Of a stretch of DNA of 64,000 bases, positions 24,492 through 35,029 are shown in pieces; the first letter of the stretch is position 1; each line of letters opens with the position of its first letter. The DNA comes from Loripinus fragilis. Taxonomy: Eukaryota > Mollusca > Bivalvia > Lucinida > Lucinidae. Location of the stretch: positions 72,780,260-72,844,259 of the forward strand of contig OZ026525.1 in assembly GCA_964019695.1 (NCBI GenBank), written 5' to 3'. Under the pieces are notes generated by a model. That model ran no database searches and had not been told where the DNA came from. It was given only the letters and a program-made list of their open reading frames with translations. A program made the position numbers and the translations under genes.

Positions 24492-25486
24492 ATCTATGGT
24501 TTTATAATTGTTAGCCTCATTAATAAACCTGGTTCACAAGAATAAGCCCCTGTCAGTCCTATTGGTTAAAATTAACCATTTTGGTCGCAGAGAACTCTTG
24601 GCTTCAAAGTTATTGCTAAATTAATGCTTAAATCTTCTCTGTTTATTCTGTTTTGTAAAACTTATGCTGATTTCAATCAAATGGCAACATTTATTCTTTG
24701 GCTGGCTGTATATTCCAGGCATACAGTTTCGTTTCTGGCCCTCACATATTCATGTAGAACACTGTTCTATGATACCTTTGATATGACTCTGTTACACTTT
24801 ATCCTGGTCACGGCACCAAAATGTGGTTATTCTAGTTCAGTTGGGATGCATAGAAATATTTGGTCTTCTTGTTTTCACACGTTTATTGATAGGATATTAT
24901 GTTTCTTAAACAATATCATGCAGGACTTGAGGAAGTGATACACATTGTCTTGGCCCCATAGTGCCATGACATGGCGCCATTGATCTTTGGCATTTCCAGC
25001 CATTGAATCTTTTGAAATTGTCTAAACATGTCTTTCTTTAAGAAAAATGGATGTAGATTTAAAAACAACCTCTTTCTGTCGAGTTATTGATTCATTTCAA
25101 CTAAATAATTAGTTTTGCTAAAACTGGCCTATACCCATAAGAGGTAGGAAATGACAAAGTTACCGGTTTTGGATTTTCATGAAATTTGGCTCAGATCAGT
25201 AGAATATATATGGCATGTTTTTGTGATAATATGATATCTTGACAAGGACTAGAACATATCTATCTTTGGAATTTAATGTTGAAGGTTTTGTAAATTTTTG
25301 AAAAAAAAAATATTGAAATTTTATAATCTCTCCTTCAGAAAACGTAAACCATAATTTATCCAAATGGTTTCATGGTATTAATATAATGCCTATGGTATTT
25401 TAAATTCAATCTAGATGACAAATCATAGAAATAAACAAAACTATAGATTTAGGACATGGAAATTTAGAGACAGCTGCCACCTCAAA

Positions 25487-25546
25487 GGTGGAGTACGTCA
25501 GGGTTGCTTCATAAGCCTTATTCTTAACTATCTAATTCAATACATA
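25487..25546 (+). pseudogene. reverse-transcriptase-like fragment
   Basis: GGVRQGCFISLILNYLI resembles the conserved GVRQGCxLSPxLFN block of non-LTR retrotransposon reverse transcriptases. Sequence on either side shows no further RT motifs (no FADD box in any frame nearby), so only a scrap remains. Confidence 0.4.
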
Positions 25547-26059
25547 CATTTTCATAGTTTGTATATAATGAGTCATTATTATGCAAAGTTTAAAGAAAAT
25601 CCATGCGTGGGCACAGATGCAAGTACCCCTTTCATCGATTTATCGAAGAATTATACGCTCGTCTATATCACTGGTATGTTCAAAGCATTCAGTTTGTTAG
25701 TATACTAAAGTGACCCTCATTCAAAGGGCTATAACTCGATAAGTATACTGGTTTTTTCTTTAGGTCTAGTGCCAGTCTTAAGGTGACATATAATTCTTTA
25801 TAGAAACGTATACCATTTTGTCGTAACATATATATGACCAAAGTAATGAAGCTACTTGCATTCAAATTTGAACAGCCCTCGTATGGAGTAAAGGGTTAAA
25901 TCCATGACTGCAACGATGAGACAAAAATGTGCATTTTTAGTCATATGTTTTAACGTGTTTTGGAACAACTTCTGTTTAACCGCCATTTGCACTCCTGCAG
26001 GACCATTTACATTCAATTTGATCTGGGTCCTTTATCCCATTGAAGACCCGAAACCCCTT

Positions 26060-26262
26060 TTTTGTTGGTTTGATTTGATTCTTTACTTCCCATCAACAAT
26101 CTTTCAGTTATAATTCAGTTATAAAGGGACGGGTATTCCTGGGTTGAACCAGTACTAAGCTAGGATTAATGTTCTTGCTCAAGAACACAACGCAGTGAGG
26201 CTCGAACCCGCGACCCCTCTGTCTCGAGTCAAGCACTCTACCACTGAGCCACTGCGCTCCCT
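26060..26262 (-). mobile_element. tRNA-derived SINE, copy 3, with 12-bp target duplication
   Basis: Minus-strand copy with intact A box (AGTGGCTCAGTGGTAGAGTG) and B box (GGGTTCGAGCC). Flanks CCGAAACCCCTT at 26048-26059 and 26263-26274 are perfect target duplications. Contains a small internal duplication of CAGTTATA. Younger looking than copies 1 and 2. Confidence 0.9.
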
Positions 26263-26482
26263 CCGAAACCCCTTAACGGGAACTTTGGCAAACAGGGTCT
26301 ACACTGTTTGCTAAGACAAAATCGATCTTAAGAGAATGAAACGTGTTTGGGAATTATATAACGTGTGACCCCTCAATATATACAATGGACCTGTCACCAG
26401 CCTGTCTTTATTGTGTGCAACTTTTATGGAAAATGCCATTGGTCTGTAATGGGTTTATACGGAAAATGAAGACTCTGAACCG

Positions 26483-26580
26483 AGATATCTACATTTTACT
26501 AATTTCAAATCTCGTAATCTCGTTTTGCTGGCATAAAATCGGCAAGCCAGCAAAACGAGATTTGAAATTAGTGGACATCT
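26483..26580. repeat. foldback (98 bp)
   Basis: Arms built on AAATCTCG and CTCGTTTTGCTGGC pair with GCCAGCAAAACGAGATTTGA and AATTAGTGGACATCT. One arm has an 8-9-base internal duplication. Confidence 0.8.
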
Positions 26581-26814
26581 CTGTCCATGGTCCAGAGACA
26601 AGATAAAACATTACCTACTCAGTGAGTTGATGCCTCTTTGAAATAAAAAAAAACCGGCAAAACTGGAAAATCATTTTATGCTGATTTAATTTTATGCTGA
26701 TTTTATGGCAACAAGACGAGGTTTTAATTTTGTTGATATTTAGATCCAGATATAAGATAGAGCATTGCTTCGAGTCCTCTTTGTGTTAGAAAGCTAATCT
26801 GGAACATTTGATCT

Positions 26815-27360
26815 TAAGCTGTTTTGCTGTTTTTGCTAACTTGGCCGTTTTTTTTTTTTGCCATTTTGCTTTCTTGCTAACTTGACTGAAATTTTATGCC
26901 ATTTTGCTGTTTTGCTAGCTTGACCAAAACTTTATGAAGCAGAATCTAGGGCGAAGATTTCCCGGGTACCAGTAAAATGCATTTAAGCCCCCCTGTGGCT
27001 TGTGGCTCTGTTGTTGTTAACTTTTTAATTATTGTGGGAGTCTGTAATTGTTCATTGTTTTGTTATACGTTAATTTATGTCCATTCTAGTATTGCAGTCA
27101 TCTTGATGGGGAAGAGAGAGCTGGTTGCTTTGCTTAATTTGTCTTCCTGGTATCTTGTGATGGTTGAGCGGCTCTTCCTCGCGATGCCACGGGGTTGTCT
27201 GCGGTTTGTGATTGTGGTATTTCCTGATCATACTCACTTGACCGATTTTTATGCCATTTGGCTGTTTTGCTGGCTTGACCAAAACTTTATGCTGTTTGTT
27301 TTTAGCTTGACCAAAACGTTATGCTATTTTGCTACATGTAACTTGACCGAGTCACAAATA
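26815..27360. repeat. GCTTGACCAAAAC short tandem family with internal insertion
   Basis: Units of 35-45 bp combining ATGCCATTTTGCTGTTTTGC and TAGCTTGACCAAAACTTTAT occur at 26820-26940 and resume at 27250-27350. About 300 bp of unrelated sequence (around 26945-27240) separates them and looks inserted. The 130-codon frame across it is not convincing as a gene. Confidence 0.6.
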
Positions 27361-27434
27361 TTTTGGTAGCCAAGGAAAATAACTCAGACAAAACCCCTTG
27401 ATTCCCTAAATCACTTCTATTGATGGTGAACCCG

Positions 27435-27677
27435 GCCCCGAGGTTATAAAACTTTTTCCATGCTCAAGTCAGCTGAGCACGAAATTTATCCTGCTTATAA
27501 ATGTTAAAATGCCAACAATAGTTGGCATTTTAACATTTATTAGCATGATAAATAAAACATCTGAGAGACTTAGAGCAAGAAATTTCTTCATATGCCGGTA
27601 TTTTAGCTTTTATGAGCAGTTGAAAGTTCGTGATCAGTTGAGTTGAGCATGAAAAAAGTTTTATAACCTTGGGACCT
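27435..27677. mobile_element. CCCCGAGGTTATAAAAC foldback, copy 1
   Basis: Ends CCCCGAGGTTATAAAACTTT and AAGTTTTATAACCTTGGG are inverted. Subterminal GAGCACGAAAT / AGTTCGTGATC and an inner palindrome TAAATGTTAAAATGCCAAC with its complement. About 240 bp, non-coding. Other copies at 31643, 32991 and 35030. Confidence 0.85.
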
Positions 27678-28048
27678 GTTGGGTAAATGACGTCTCAAAA
27701 TTGGGACACTTGTAACAGCGTAGAACGAGATGACACACCGCGTTCGCGTTGTCATTTTTGTCACAACATACATTATCTTCAGACAGCCAAAGTGGTTTTC
27801 ATATCTATCGCATTGCCAAGCAACGAAGGCTCAGGGAGTCCCGCGCAAGCGCGCAGAGACTCGTCAAAGTCTTCGCTGCTCACATACACAAAGACTATGT
27901 GTAGGTTATAGAATCGGGCAAAACATTAGACCCATTTAAGCCGAATGGAATTTCCCACTCTTATCAATTGGATCAGTCCATATCCGTTTAAAGTACTATA
28001 GGGCGGTAAATCTTATTTTTATTCAAATTTTAAATAAACATTCTAGAA

Positions 28049-28113
28049 GCAAACAGTGACCCAGATCAAACGCCGCGTTCTGTGGTGTCTGATCCGGTTT
28101 TGCACTGGTTGCA
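28049..28113. mobile_element. GACCCAGATCAG foldback element, copy B (decayed)
   Basis: GCAAACAGTGACCCAGATCA pairs imperfectly with TGATCCGGTTTTGCACTGGT; same family as 9159-9227. Confidence 0.6.
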
Positions 28114-28195
28114 TATTTTCTATAAAAAGGACGCTTTATGCTTTTATTACGATCACCTTACGATTTCTTTCGGCGACAAACTAGAACAAAACTTT

Positions 28196-28320
28196 ACATG
28201 GAGCTTGCGGATATCGTACGACAACCGCAAGGTTATCGTACAATCATCGTGTTATCTTCACGACCTCCCTATATAAATCGCACGATGCCCGCACGATGAC
28301 CTTGCGGAGGTACGCTGAAT
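28196..28320. repeat. 11-bp phased CpG-rich block 1
   Basis: Successive 11-mers can be read off without gaps: CTTGCGGATAT, CGTACGACAAC, CGCAAGGTTAT, CGTACAATCAT, CGTGTTATCTT, CACGACCTCCC. Words are degenerate but keep CG near the same phase. Same composition as the larger block at 28969-29400. Confidence 0.65.
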
Positions 28321-28659
28321 GCAATTGTCATGTAATTATGTGCATTAATTTAAACGGCTATCCATGTTCCTTTTTGCATTACATTTGAACTATATTTCAA
28401 AGTCATGTGATCACAAATCGTGCTATGAAGAGGCTAATGTCTTAGTTGAACATGGTCCCAAGGTATGGAACAGTGCGATACGTTTGTGTATATTTAAATG
28501 TCAATTTCTAAGTTCTGCAGTTTTCATAAAGTTTAAATCACAAGATATTGCAACCCCCTTTTTATAGTACACTTTTATAATTCGAAAAGTATCACTTTAA
28601 TTGAAAATATAAAGATGCTTTAATTGTACATGTAGCAGCGTAGACTAAAACGCTTATTT

Positions 28660-28900
28660 TGGTTTTATTCAGTTTAATCATCCAAAGGCACTCTACGGCC
28701 CGTCATGTAATGCTGGCTTGGTACATGTGTAGCTTTGAGATTTTCTATGGGATCTGGACCAGTATTGCTAAAAACTATATTTTTGTGATTTTCCAGTGGG
28801 GGTCCGGACCCCCTGCCCCCCACCCCCCTCTGGATCCGCTCATGATTAGACTGCTTCCATTAGCAAACTGAACTGTGTCCGTATTAAGTCACACTGAGTG
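28660..28900. other. non-coding; fragment of a GGATCC-type MITE
   Basis: GGGGTCCGGACCCCCTGCCC and CCCTCTGGATCCGCTCATGA (28797-28845) resemble one end of the element at 39411-39608. No gene recognised. Confidence 0.4.
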
Positions 28901-28968
28901 GTGGTATTAGAGACATCGCCTGAAGACAAATATTGAAATGAAACAAACCCAGGAAATTGTTGACACGT

Positions 28969-29400
28969 CGCAAGGCGACCGCACGCTCATCGTGCCATCG
29001 CCTTGGGGTTACCGCAGGGTGACCGTCCGATGTCCGTACGATATTATGGGGCCTGCAAGGGCATCGTGCGGCGACCTTGCGGGCTCCTTACGACTATCGC
29101 AAGAGTCTACGATCATTTTTGGGCCAAGATGACAATCTAAAACCCTGTGTTGTCTTCACGATCACCGTGCAGTGCCCGTGCGGGGGTCGTAAGATGTCAC
29201 TGCGATGTGTCTACGGGCTACGGGCTTACGATTTTTTTCAAATTTGTCATTGTGCGGAGTTAAACAAAATCTTAGAGGCCACGATGCCCGTAAATCCGTA
29301 CGATGATCGCAAGGTCTCCCTGCGGAGGCCGCACGAAAACGGTGATTTAGTCATCGTAGGGGCATCGTATACTCGTCGTAAGGCAAATGTAACCGAGGCA
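28969..29400. repeat. 11-bp phased CpG-rich block 2
   Basis: Seven gap-free 11-mers start at 28969: CGCAAGGCGAC, CGCACGCTCAT, CGTGCCATCGC, CTTGGGGTTAC, CGCAGGGTGAC, CGTCCGATGTC, CGTACGATATT. Phase resumes with CGTGCGGCGAC, CTTGCGGGCTC, CTTACGACTAT, CGCAAGAGTCT. It resumes again near 29166 and 29300 (CGTACGATGAT, CGCAAGGTCTC, CCTGCGGAGGC, CGCACGAAAAC). Open frames of 64 and 122 codons are a by-product: 33 bp gives an 11-residue cycle seen as YDxRKVSLR-like peptides. A degenerate tandem repeat of unknown origin. Confidence 0.7.
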
Positions 29401-29552
29401 TTAACATCATATTACCCGGCGAGATGCGTCGGCATGGACGTATAAAGGAGGATTTTGCCTGTGCCTATGCATGAACTGGTCATGTTACCAGAAACACATT
29501 TTTTTTATTCAGGGCGATGAAAAAATAGGAAACTGATCAGAATCGCTATAAG

Positions 29553-29780
29553 TGAGCCGCGACATGTGATTTCCAACAATGTGGCATTTTGGCAAGTGTA
29601 GACTCACTCGAGCCTGTACAGTCTCCTTTTAAGCTTAGAAACTCCAAATGATGTTCAGTCAGTTATAGAATATCCAAGCGACTAGTAAAGGCTCTGATCA
29701 GACTGCGCGTACGCGCAGGCTGATCTGAGGCTTTGCTGGTCGAATATATCACATTGTTGTAAATCTCATGTTGCGGTTCA
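29553..29780. mobile_element. GAGCCGCGACATG MITE, copy 2
   Basis: TGAGCCGCGACATGTGATTT at the left and the inverse (AAATCTCATGTTGCGGTTCA) at the right; core CTGATCAGACTGCGCGTACG palindromic. Non-coding. Confidence 0.88.
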
Positions 29781-29784
29781 AATA

Positions 29785-30980
29785 ATATATGAATGAGGAA
29801 GATACTTATCGTATTGGAGATAAATGAAATCTAAGACCAACCTGTGCAAACGTGCAGTCTCACATGAGTTTTCGCTGCTTGCATGTTTACAATATTTCAA
29901 ACATGATACTCTGTAAAAAGTATGTGAAGCTGTAGAATAAGCTTGGTGGTATCTAAACTGTCACTGATTTTGCGGTAACATTTCAACTGCTTTAAGTTCG
30001 ATTGTATTGATCTGGATAGCTACTATTTACTACAACAATAACAGACAGAAATGTTTGAACATTTATCAATGAAGAAATGTTGGCATTAAGATGTTTTAGT
30101 AGGAAAGTAAGTGTAAGTTTACACAAAAAGTGGTGGCCATTTTGGTGTAACCTTACACTTATCTTTTACAGTATAATTGCTGAGACCAGATATTAGACCT
30201 GTAGCCCTCTCGGTAGTTACGCATACACGTTGGAATAGTGACATGCACATACGATAAGTAACATATCCCATGATCTGACCAGTTTTAAACGCAAATAAAT
30301 AAATAAAATATATAATAAAGTACAACATTTTATTTTGACAGAAAAACAACATAGACATTATTTTCACATTTTAAAAATCTCATGTAAGTCTATGGTGAAT
30401 AGTAAAAATTTGATTAAATTGGCAAAAAAGTAATATGCATGTGTGTACCCCTGGATGGGAAAGTGGGTACTATTAATTATCAAATTACATTTTTTTAACA
30501 AAGCTATTTTAGAAATGAAGCAAAAACGAGAAATTTGGGGGGTTGTGCCTTACTAAAATCCTAACCCTAAGTGTATTATTCAATCAGTTTATAGTCATTA
30601 CTGGCTTTCACTTTAGAATACATTGCTTGATGCTTAACTGAATTTTAAAAACAAAAGCTTCATGTTCCTATTTCAGCTATCAATTGAAGCAAACAAATAT
30701 TTCTCTGAGTAGACTGTTCCTCTATGAGCAGGCTAATCTGAGACTATTTTGTTTGCACATGGTTTTACTGTTTGAAAAATTTGGCTTTTGTACCTTAGAG
30801 TTCATGGAAACCCATCCAAAGCCAAATAACCACATTGGATAAGCCACAAACTTAGAACCAATAACAGGTTTAGAACAGGTACTTAACTGCAAGAACACTG
30901 GTCTAAAACGTATTGATCTGCAATCGAAAACGCAGTTTAATTCGTCAACAGTTTTTCGAATGTTGTCTATCAGGTGTGAT
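29785..30980. other. AT-rich gene-free stretch
   Basis: No coding frame of note and no shared repeat recognised, apart from 'ctgttcctctatgagcaggctaatctgag' near 30715, which has a weak inverted composition. Confidence 0.45.
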
Positions 30981-30986
30981 ACAGAT

Positions 30987-31402
30987 CACACTGGTAAATG
31001 TATACGTCGATTTGCTGGTATTTACGCATATTGCTGGTACTTCATAGACCGGAAGTGGTAGATTTTGGTGTTAATACTTTATATAAAAACATGCCATATG
31101 CTTAAGGACTATAGAATTAGATCATTTTAAGTATTTGGCATGCACATGGTGATTTATGTAAGCATTTAGGGATAGATTCGAGTACCGATCTGGGTGATCG
31201 GTACTCGAATCTGTTCCTAAATGCTTACATAAATCGCCTAGCACATACTGAATACTTAAACATGACTGAAGTCAATAGTCCTTTAGGCATATGGCATGTT
31301 TTTTCTATACAGTATTAACACCAATATCTACCACTTCCGGTCTATGAAGTACCGGCAATACGCGTAAATACCAGCAAATCGACGTATAAATTTACCAGTG
31401 TG
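30987..31402. repeat. 416-bp near-perfect inverted repeat
   Basis: Left arm 30987-31190 begins CACACTGGTAAATGTATACG. Right arm 31196-31402 ends with the complement (TTTACCAGTGTG). The loop is TGGGT between GAGTACCGATC and GATCGGTACTC. The arms pair along about 204 bp with a few mismatches and small indels. Foldback element; any transcript would form a long hairpin. Confidence 0.9.
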
Positions 31403-31506
31403 CAGATGGTAGTCAAATGAGTAAAAAGCTAAAATTTACAAGCATAAATTTCAAGCCTCCTGATTAAAAAGCGTTATTGATTTTTTTCTTATTTCTCAAT
31501 TAAAAG

Positions 31507-31572
31507 GTATGTTGTGGGTACTAAAAAGAACTGTCTCAATGAAACGGTTCTTTCGAGCACTCAGAACATATG
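31507..31572. mobile_element. GAACCGTCTC hairpin family, copy 1
   Basis: GTTGTGGGTACTAAAAAGAA, then CTGTCTCAATGAAACGG, then the inverse arm ending AGAACATATG. Other copies at 47328, 48255 and 48344. Confidence 0.75.
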
Positions 31573-31642
31573 TTTAAAATGATGGGTAAAAAATACATGC
31601 AATTACAATTTTCAAGTAGGCTCTGAATAATTTCGACATCTT

Positions 31643-31884
31643 GCCCCGAGGTTATAAAACTTTTTTCATGCTCAACTGACACGATATTTCAACTGCTCAT
31701 AAAAACTTTAAAAATACTGACAAATGAGGAAGTTTCTCGCTTAAAGCCTCTCAGATGTTGTTTTTATCCTGCTCATAAATGTTAAAATGCCACAACAATT
31801 GTTAGCATTTTAACATTTATGAGCAGGATACATTTCGTGTTCAGCTGAGTTGAGCATGGAATAAGTTTTGTAACCTCGAGGTCA
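31643..31884. mobile_element. CCCCGAGGTTATAAAAC foldback, copy 2
   Basis: Same termini as 27435-27677, in opposite internal orientation, with the central palindrome TAAATGTTAAAATGCCACAA and complement intact. Confidence 0.85.
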
Positions 31885-32248
31885 GATCTTGATGACCTGA
31901 CAATATTAAAATGCTTATAAAAATAAAAAATTGTCAAAAAAAAATACAATGTTATCAAAATATGCAAGGCTGTGTCGAGCATAATATGACACTTAGGAAA
32001 CTGTGCATTAAAATAATTACATACATGGCATTACAATTACAATGCAAACAAATTTGGTTGTAATATTCTAAAATGAAGGTGAATATATATGCATAGGAGG
32101 GGACAGCAACATGTAAAGCAAGTGAATCTAAATGCAAGTCATTATTAAACCATGCAGTATACCGCAAACCAGATCAAAATCGGATGTAAAATACGAAAAT
32201 TATAGCAATCAGAATATCAAAATTATTACGTCTAATGAGTCAATGTAG

Positions 32249-32493
32249 GCCGCCATTTTGATTACTTAATTAAATTCTCGTTCATTTTGAAAAGCAAAAG
32301 AAATCCCAATTTGTTTGGTAATTGTACATATTTTTTTTCAAAATCAGCGATTTTCAACAGAAGAATCTATGAAAGTGCAAACACCGTTAGAATAAATAGT
32401 AGGAAACTAGTTATTCTGCGTATGCATATCTAATAAGGACTAAGCGACGTCACACAGCCTAAAATGGCTACCCTCCATAGCATTCTCGCGAGA
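32249..32493. promoter_or_regulatory. candidate promoter: YY1, CRE and TCTCGCGAGA sites
   Basis: GCCGCCATTTTG (32249-32260) is a full YY1 motif. CGACGTCAC (32445-32453) matches 7 of 8 bases of a CRE. AAAATGGC (32461-32468) is a second YY1 core. TCTCGCGAGA (32484-32493) is the exact palindrome bound by BANP at CpG promoters of broadly expressed animal genes. Their clustering in AT-rich DNA suggests a transcription start, but no confident first exon is visible in either direction. Confidence 0.4.
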
Positions 32494-32773
32494 CCTGACG
32501 ATACCTCATCTAGTACGTGCTGGCGTGCTTCCTGTCTGCGACAATGCCCTCCATAGCTTTCAATTCTTAGATACAAATGTTTGTAACTCTTATTTTTCAT
32601 TCGATTCTGCTCAGGTTTGTGGCAGATTGCATGATTTAACAAGAGTTTGCATTTCAGATGCGCTTGCTCTCAGTGTTGCTGTCCTCTTTAAACATCACAT
32701 TAACCCATAAGCGCCACCTATAATTTGCAGCAGAATACAATTTAAAATGTTGCTGCTTTTTCAAAAACAAAAC

Positions 32774-32842
32774 AAATAAGGCATGATATTGCATGAGAAT
32801 CGTCTGCTGGCAGACGATTCTCATTAAATATCTTACCTTATT
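32774..32842. repeat. short hairpin (GAGAATCGTCTGC)
   Basis: ATGAGAATCGTCTGCTGGCA followed by the inverse GACGATTCTCAT; outer arms AAATAAGGCATGATATT and AATATCTTACCTTATTT extend the pairing. Confidence 0.8.
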
Positions 32843-32990
32843 TTTTCCAAAATTTGAAAAGATGTCGCAAAATGTATCGTCTGCTACAGTTGTGATTAGC
32901 GCTTTAAGTTAAATAAGTGTATGTTAACACCAAAATTGATGGGAGTTGCCACTAAATTTGATGTAAAATTACACTTAACAGGTCCCGAGG

Positions 32991-33207
32991 TTATAAAACG
33001 TTTTCCATGCTCAACTCATTAGAGCACGAAGTTTATCCTGCTCATAAATGTTAAAATGCCAACAATTATTGGCATTTTAACAATTATTAGCATGATAAAT
33101 ACAACATCTGAGAGACTTAAAGCAAGAAACTTCTTCATTTGTCGGTATTTTAGTTTTTATAAGCAGTTAAAATTTCGTGCTCAGTTGATGAAAAAAGTTT
33201 TATAACC
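32991..33207. mobile_element. CCCCGAGGTTATAAAAC foldback, copy 3
   Basis: GGTCCCGAGGTTATAAAACG at the left, inverse AAAGTTTTATAACC at the right, central TTAAAATGCCAACAATTATT palindrome. Same orientation as copy 1. Confidence 0.85.
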
Positions 33208-33386
33208 AAATCTGGCATAACTGTCTGTTAAAATCAAACAATCAATACATCATAATTCAGATTGTCTATCTTGTTACCACAGATATGAGCACCGAACCCT
33301 TCCAAATGTATCATATCAAGTCTGATTGGCGAATCCATCAGCATAGAGAGAGATAACACAATTTGAACATTATTCTAAACAATTTT

Positions 33387-33470
33387 AAGCTTTTCCAAAA
33401 AGCTTGCCATCTTTAAGCTCTCCTTCTGTAAAATGAGAACTTAAAGATGGCAAGCCTCTTGGAAAAGCTT
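33387..33470. repeat. foldback (84 bp)
   Basis: AAGCTTTTCCAAAAAGCTTG and CCATCTTTAAG pair with CTTAAAGATGG and CAAGCCTCTTGGAAAAGCTT around a ~22-nt loop. Confidence 0.85.
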
Positions 33471-33898
33471 ACACTTATACTGCTCCTATGTTTATTTACT
33501 CATTAAAGCTTTTATTTATTTATTTAAATCCTTGCAAACAGTTTGGACCCAGATCAGGACCAATACAATTGATCAATACAAAGAATGTGGTAATGCTTTT
33601 TAACCAACCAGGCAACTCAGGTGGATACAGCGTCCAACCAGTGTTCCAATGGCCCGAGGAGCAAAATCTGCCTGCTAGCCTGCTCCTGCATGCCCTGCCC
33701 TGTGCCACTCTCCACGCCTGTCTGCCTGCTAAAAGTCTACATTGCTCTTAGCTGAAACATGTTTTGTTCAGAATAACAAATCTACTATATGAGCCGTGGC
33801 ACGAGATTTCATCAACCCGTGAATATTGAGTTGTGGAATCCTGAAGCTCCCATCAACACATTCTGGGATGTCAAGAAAGTATCATAATTGAGCCGTGG

Positions 33899-34126
33899 CA
33901 TGTGATTTCCAACAATGTGGCATTTTGACAAGTGTAGACTCAGACGAGCCTCTGCAGATTCCTTTTAAGCTTAGAATTTTAAATGATGTCCGGTCAGTAG
34001 CTTAACACTCGCGGAATATTCAAGCGACTAGCAAAGGCTCTGATCAGACTGCGCGATTGCGCAGGCTGATCTGAGGCTTTGCTGGTCGCACATACCACAT
34101 TGTTGGAAATCTCATGCACTGGCTCA
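33899..34126. mobile_element. GAGCCGCGACATG MITE, copy 3
   Basis: TGAGCCGTGGCATGTGATTT start and AAATCTCATGCACTGGCTCA end, internal GATCAGACTGCGCGATTGCG palindrome. A truncated relative starts at 33791 just upstream. Confidence 0.88.
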
Positions 34127-34660
34127 ATTTATGTTAGCATAGACCAAGGTTTTTGTGAAAGCTTATTCTTGTAATTTTCAAGATCCATGATAATTTTGCA
34201 GGTAGCAGATGACTCGATTACAGGATTTCAAATAGCTCTGAAAATATATGCAATCTTTACTTGAAAGATTGCAACAAGGATTTGTCAAGCATGCCCTTGC
34301 AGAAACGTTTGGTTGCGTGGTTCTGACAGCAAGCCGCAATATGCAATATTTGCATGAAATACTTCATCAGCAGCATCTGGGTCTTCTCTGTTTGACAAAG
34401 ACACTGTTACAGCGGTATCCAGAAAGAAAAAAAAATAGTCTGGACGAAATGACAGTTTATCATATGACGTCGCGTCTGAGAGTGAAATAACACCATGCAA
34501 TAAAATCGATAAACCACTAGTGGTTTATAGATTTACGGGAAAGGTTATGACGTCCATAACAACGTTGCGTAAATAATGACAGAAGTATAACGTTTTTACG
34601 GCAGAAATAAGATTTCAAAGTAATCTTAATGCCATATAATAAAAAAGAATCTAACATTCG

Positions 34661-34779
34661 TGCTCTTGTTTTATTGAATTTATTAAACTCGCTGCGAGAA
34701 AGAGATAAAATGCTCGGCAAGCCTCGCATTTTATCTCTTTTCCCCAACTCGTTTAATAAATTCAATAAATTATGAGCAC
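34661..34779. repeat. foldback (119 bp)
   Basis: Arms TGCTCTTGTTTTATTGAATT and AGAGATAAAATGC pair with GCATTTTATCTCT and AATTCAATAAATTATGAGCA; loop TCGGCAAGCCTC. Confidence 0.85.
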
Positions 34780-35029
34780 TCGTGTAAGATCCTCTATATA
34801 CGAAATGGGAGAATATGAAATGGCAGAATACGCAATGCATAAAAATATAAATTTACTGACCAATAAGAACTAAAATTATTGGTATTCCACTAAAATAACA
34901 ATTATAAAAACAGGATATATATACATGTGAGTTATATGAAGGTTTTGCATATTTAATGAGGGCATTGTGACGTTACAAAGCCAATAAAATACATGTATTA
35001 CAAATGACAGTCTAGGGCAAACTTATTAA

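Larger units (their letters stand above)
22518..25881. mobile_element. 3.36-kb TIR element flanked by TA (mariner-like ends)
   Basis: The left end CGAGGGCTGTTCAAATATGA is matched on the opposite strand by the right end, which terminates at 25881. Both are flanked by TA (22516-22517 and 25882-25883). The two ends align for about 170 bp with roughly 80% identity by eye. A CGAGGG start with TA duplication is typical of mariner-type elements. No transposase frame is visible. Inside are a zinc-finger-like scrap (24438-24491) and a reverse-transcriptase-like scrap (25487-25546), so it is non-autonomous or degenerate with acquired sequence. Confidence 0.75.

Noticed and set aside
26977..27369. 130-codon plus frame, hydrophobic
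   Set aside because: Spans an inserted segment inside a short tandem repeat; composition follows T-rich DNA.
29077..29445. 122-codon plus frame with YDxRKVSLR-like repeats
   Set aside because: Explained by 11-bp phased DNA; no start context, neighbours or domain.
34248..34490. 80-codon plus frame
   Set aside because: Isolated, unsupported, and overlapped by another frame on the opposite strand reading SNREDPDAADEVF, typical of decayed repeat sequence.
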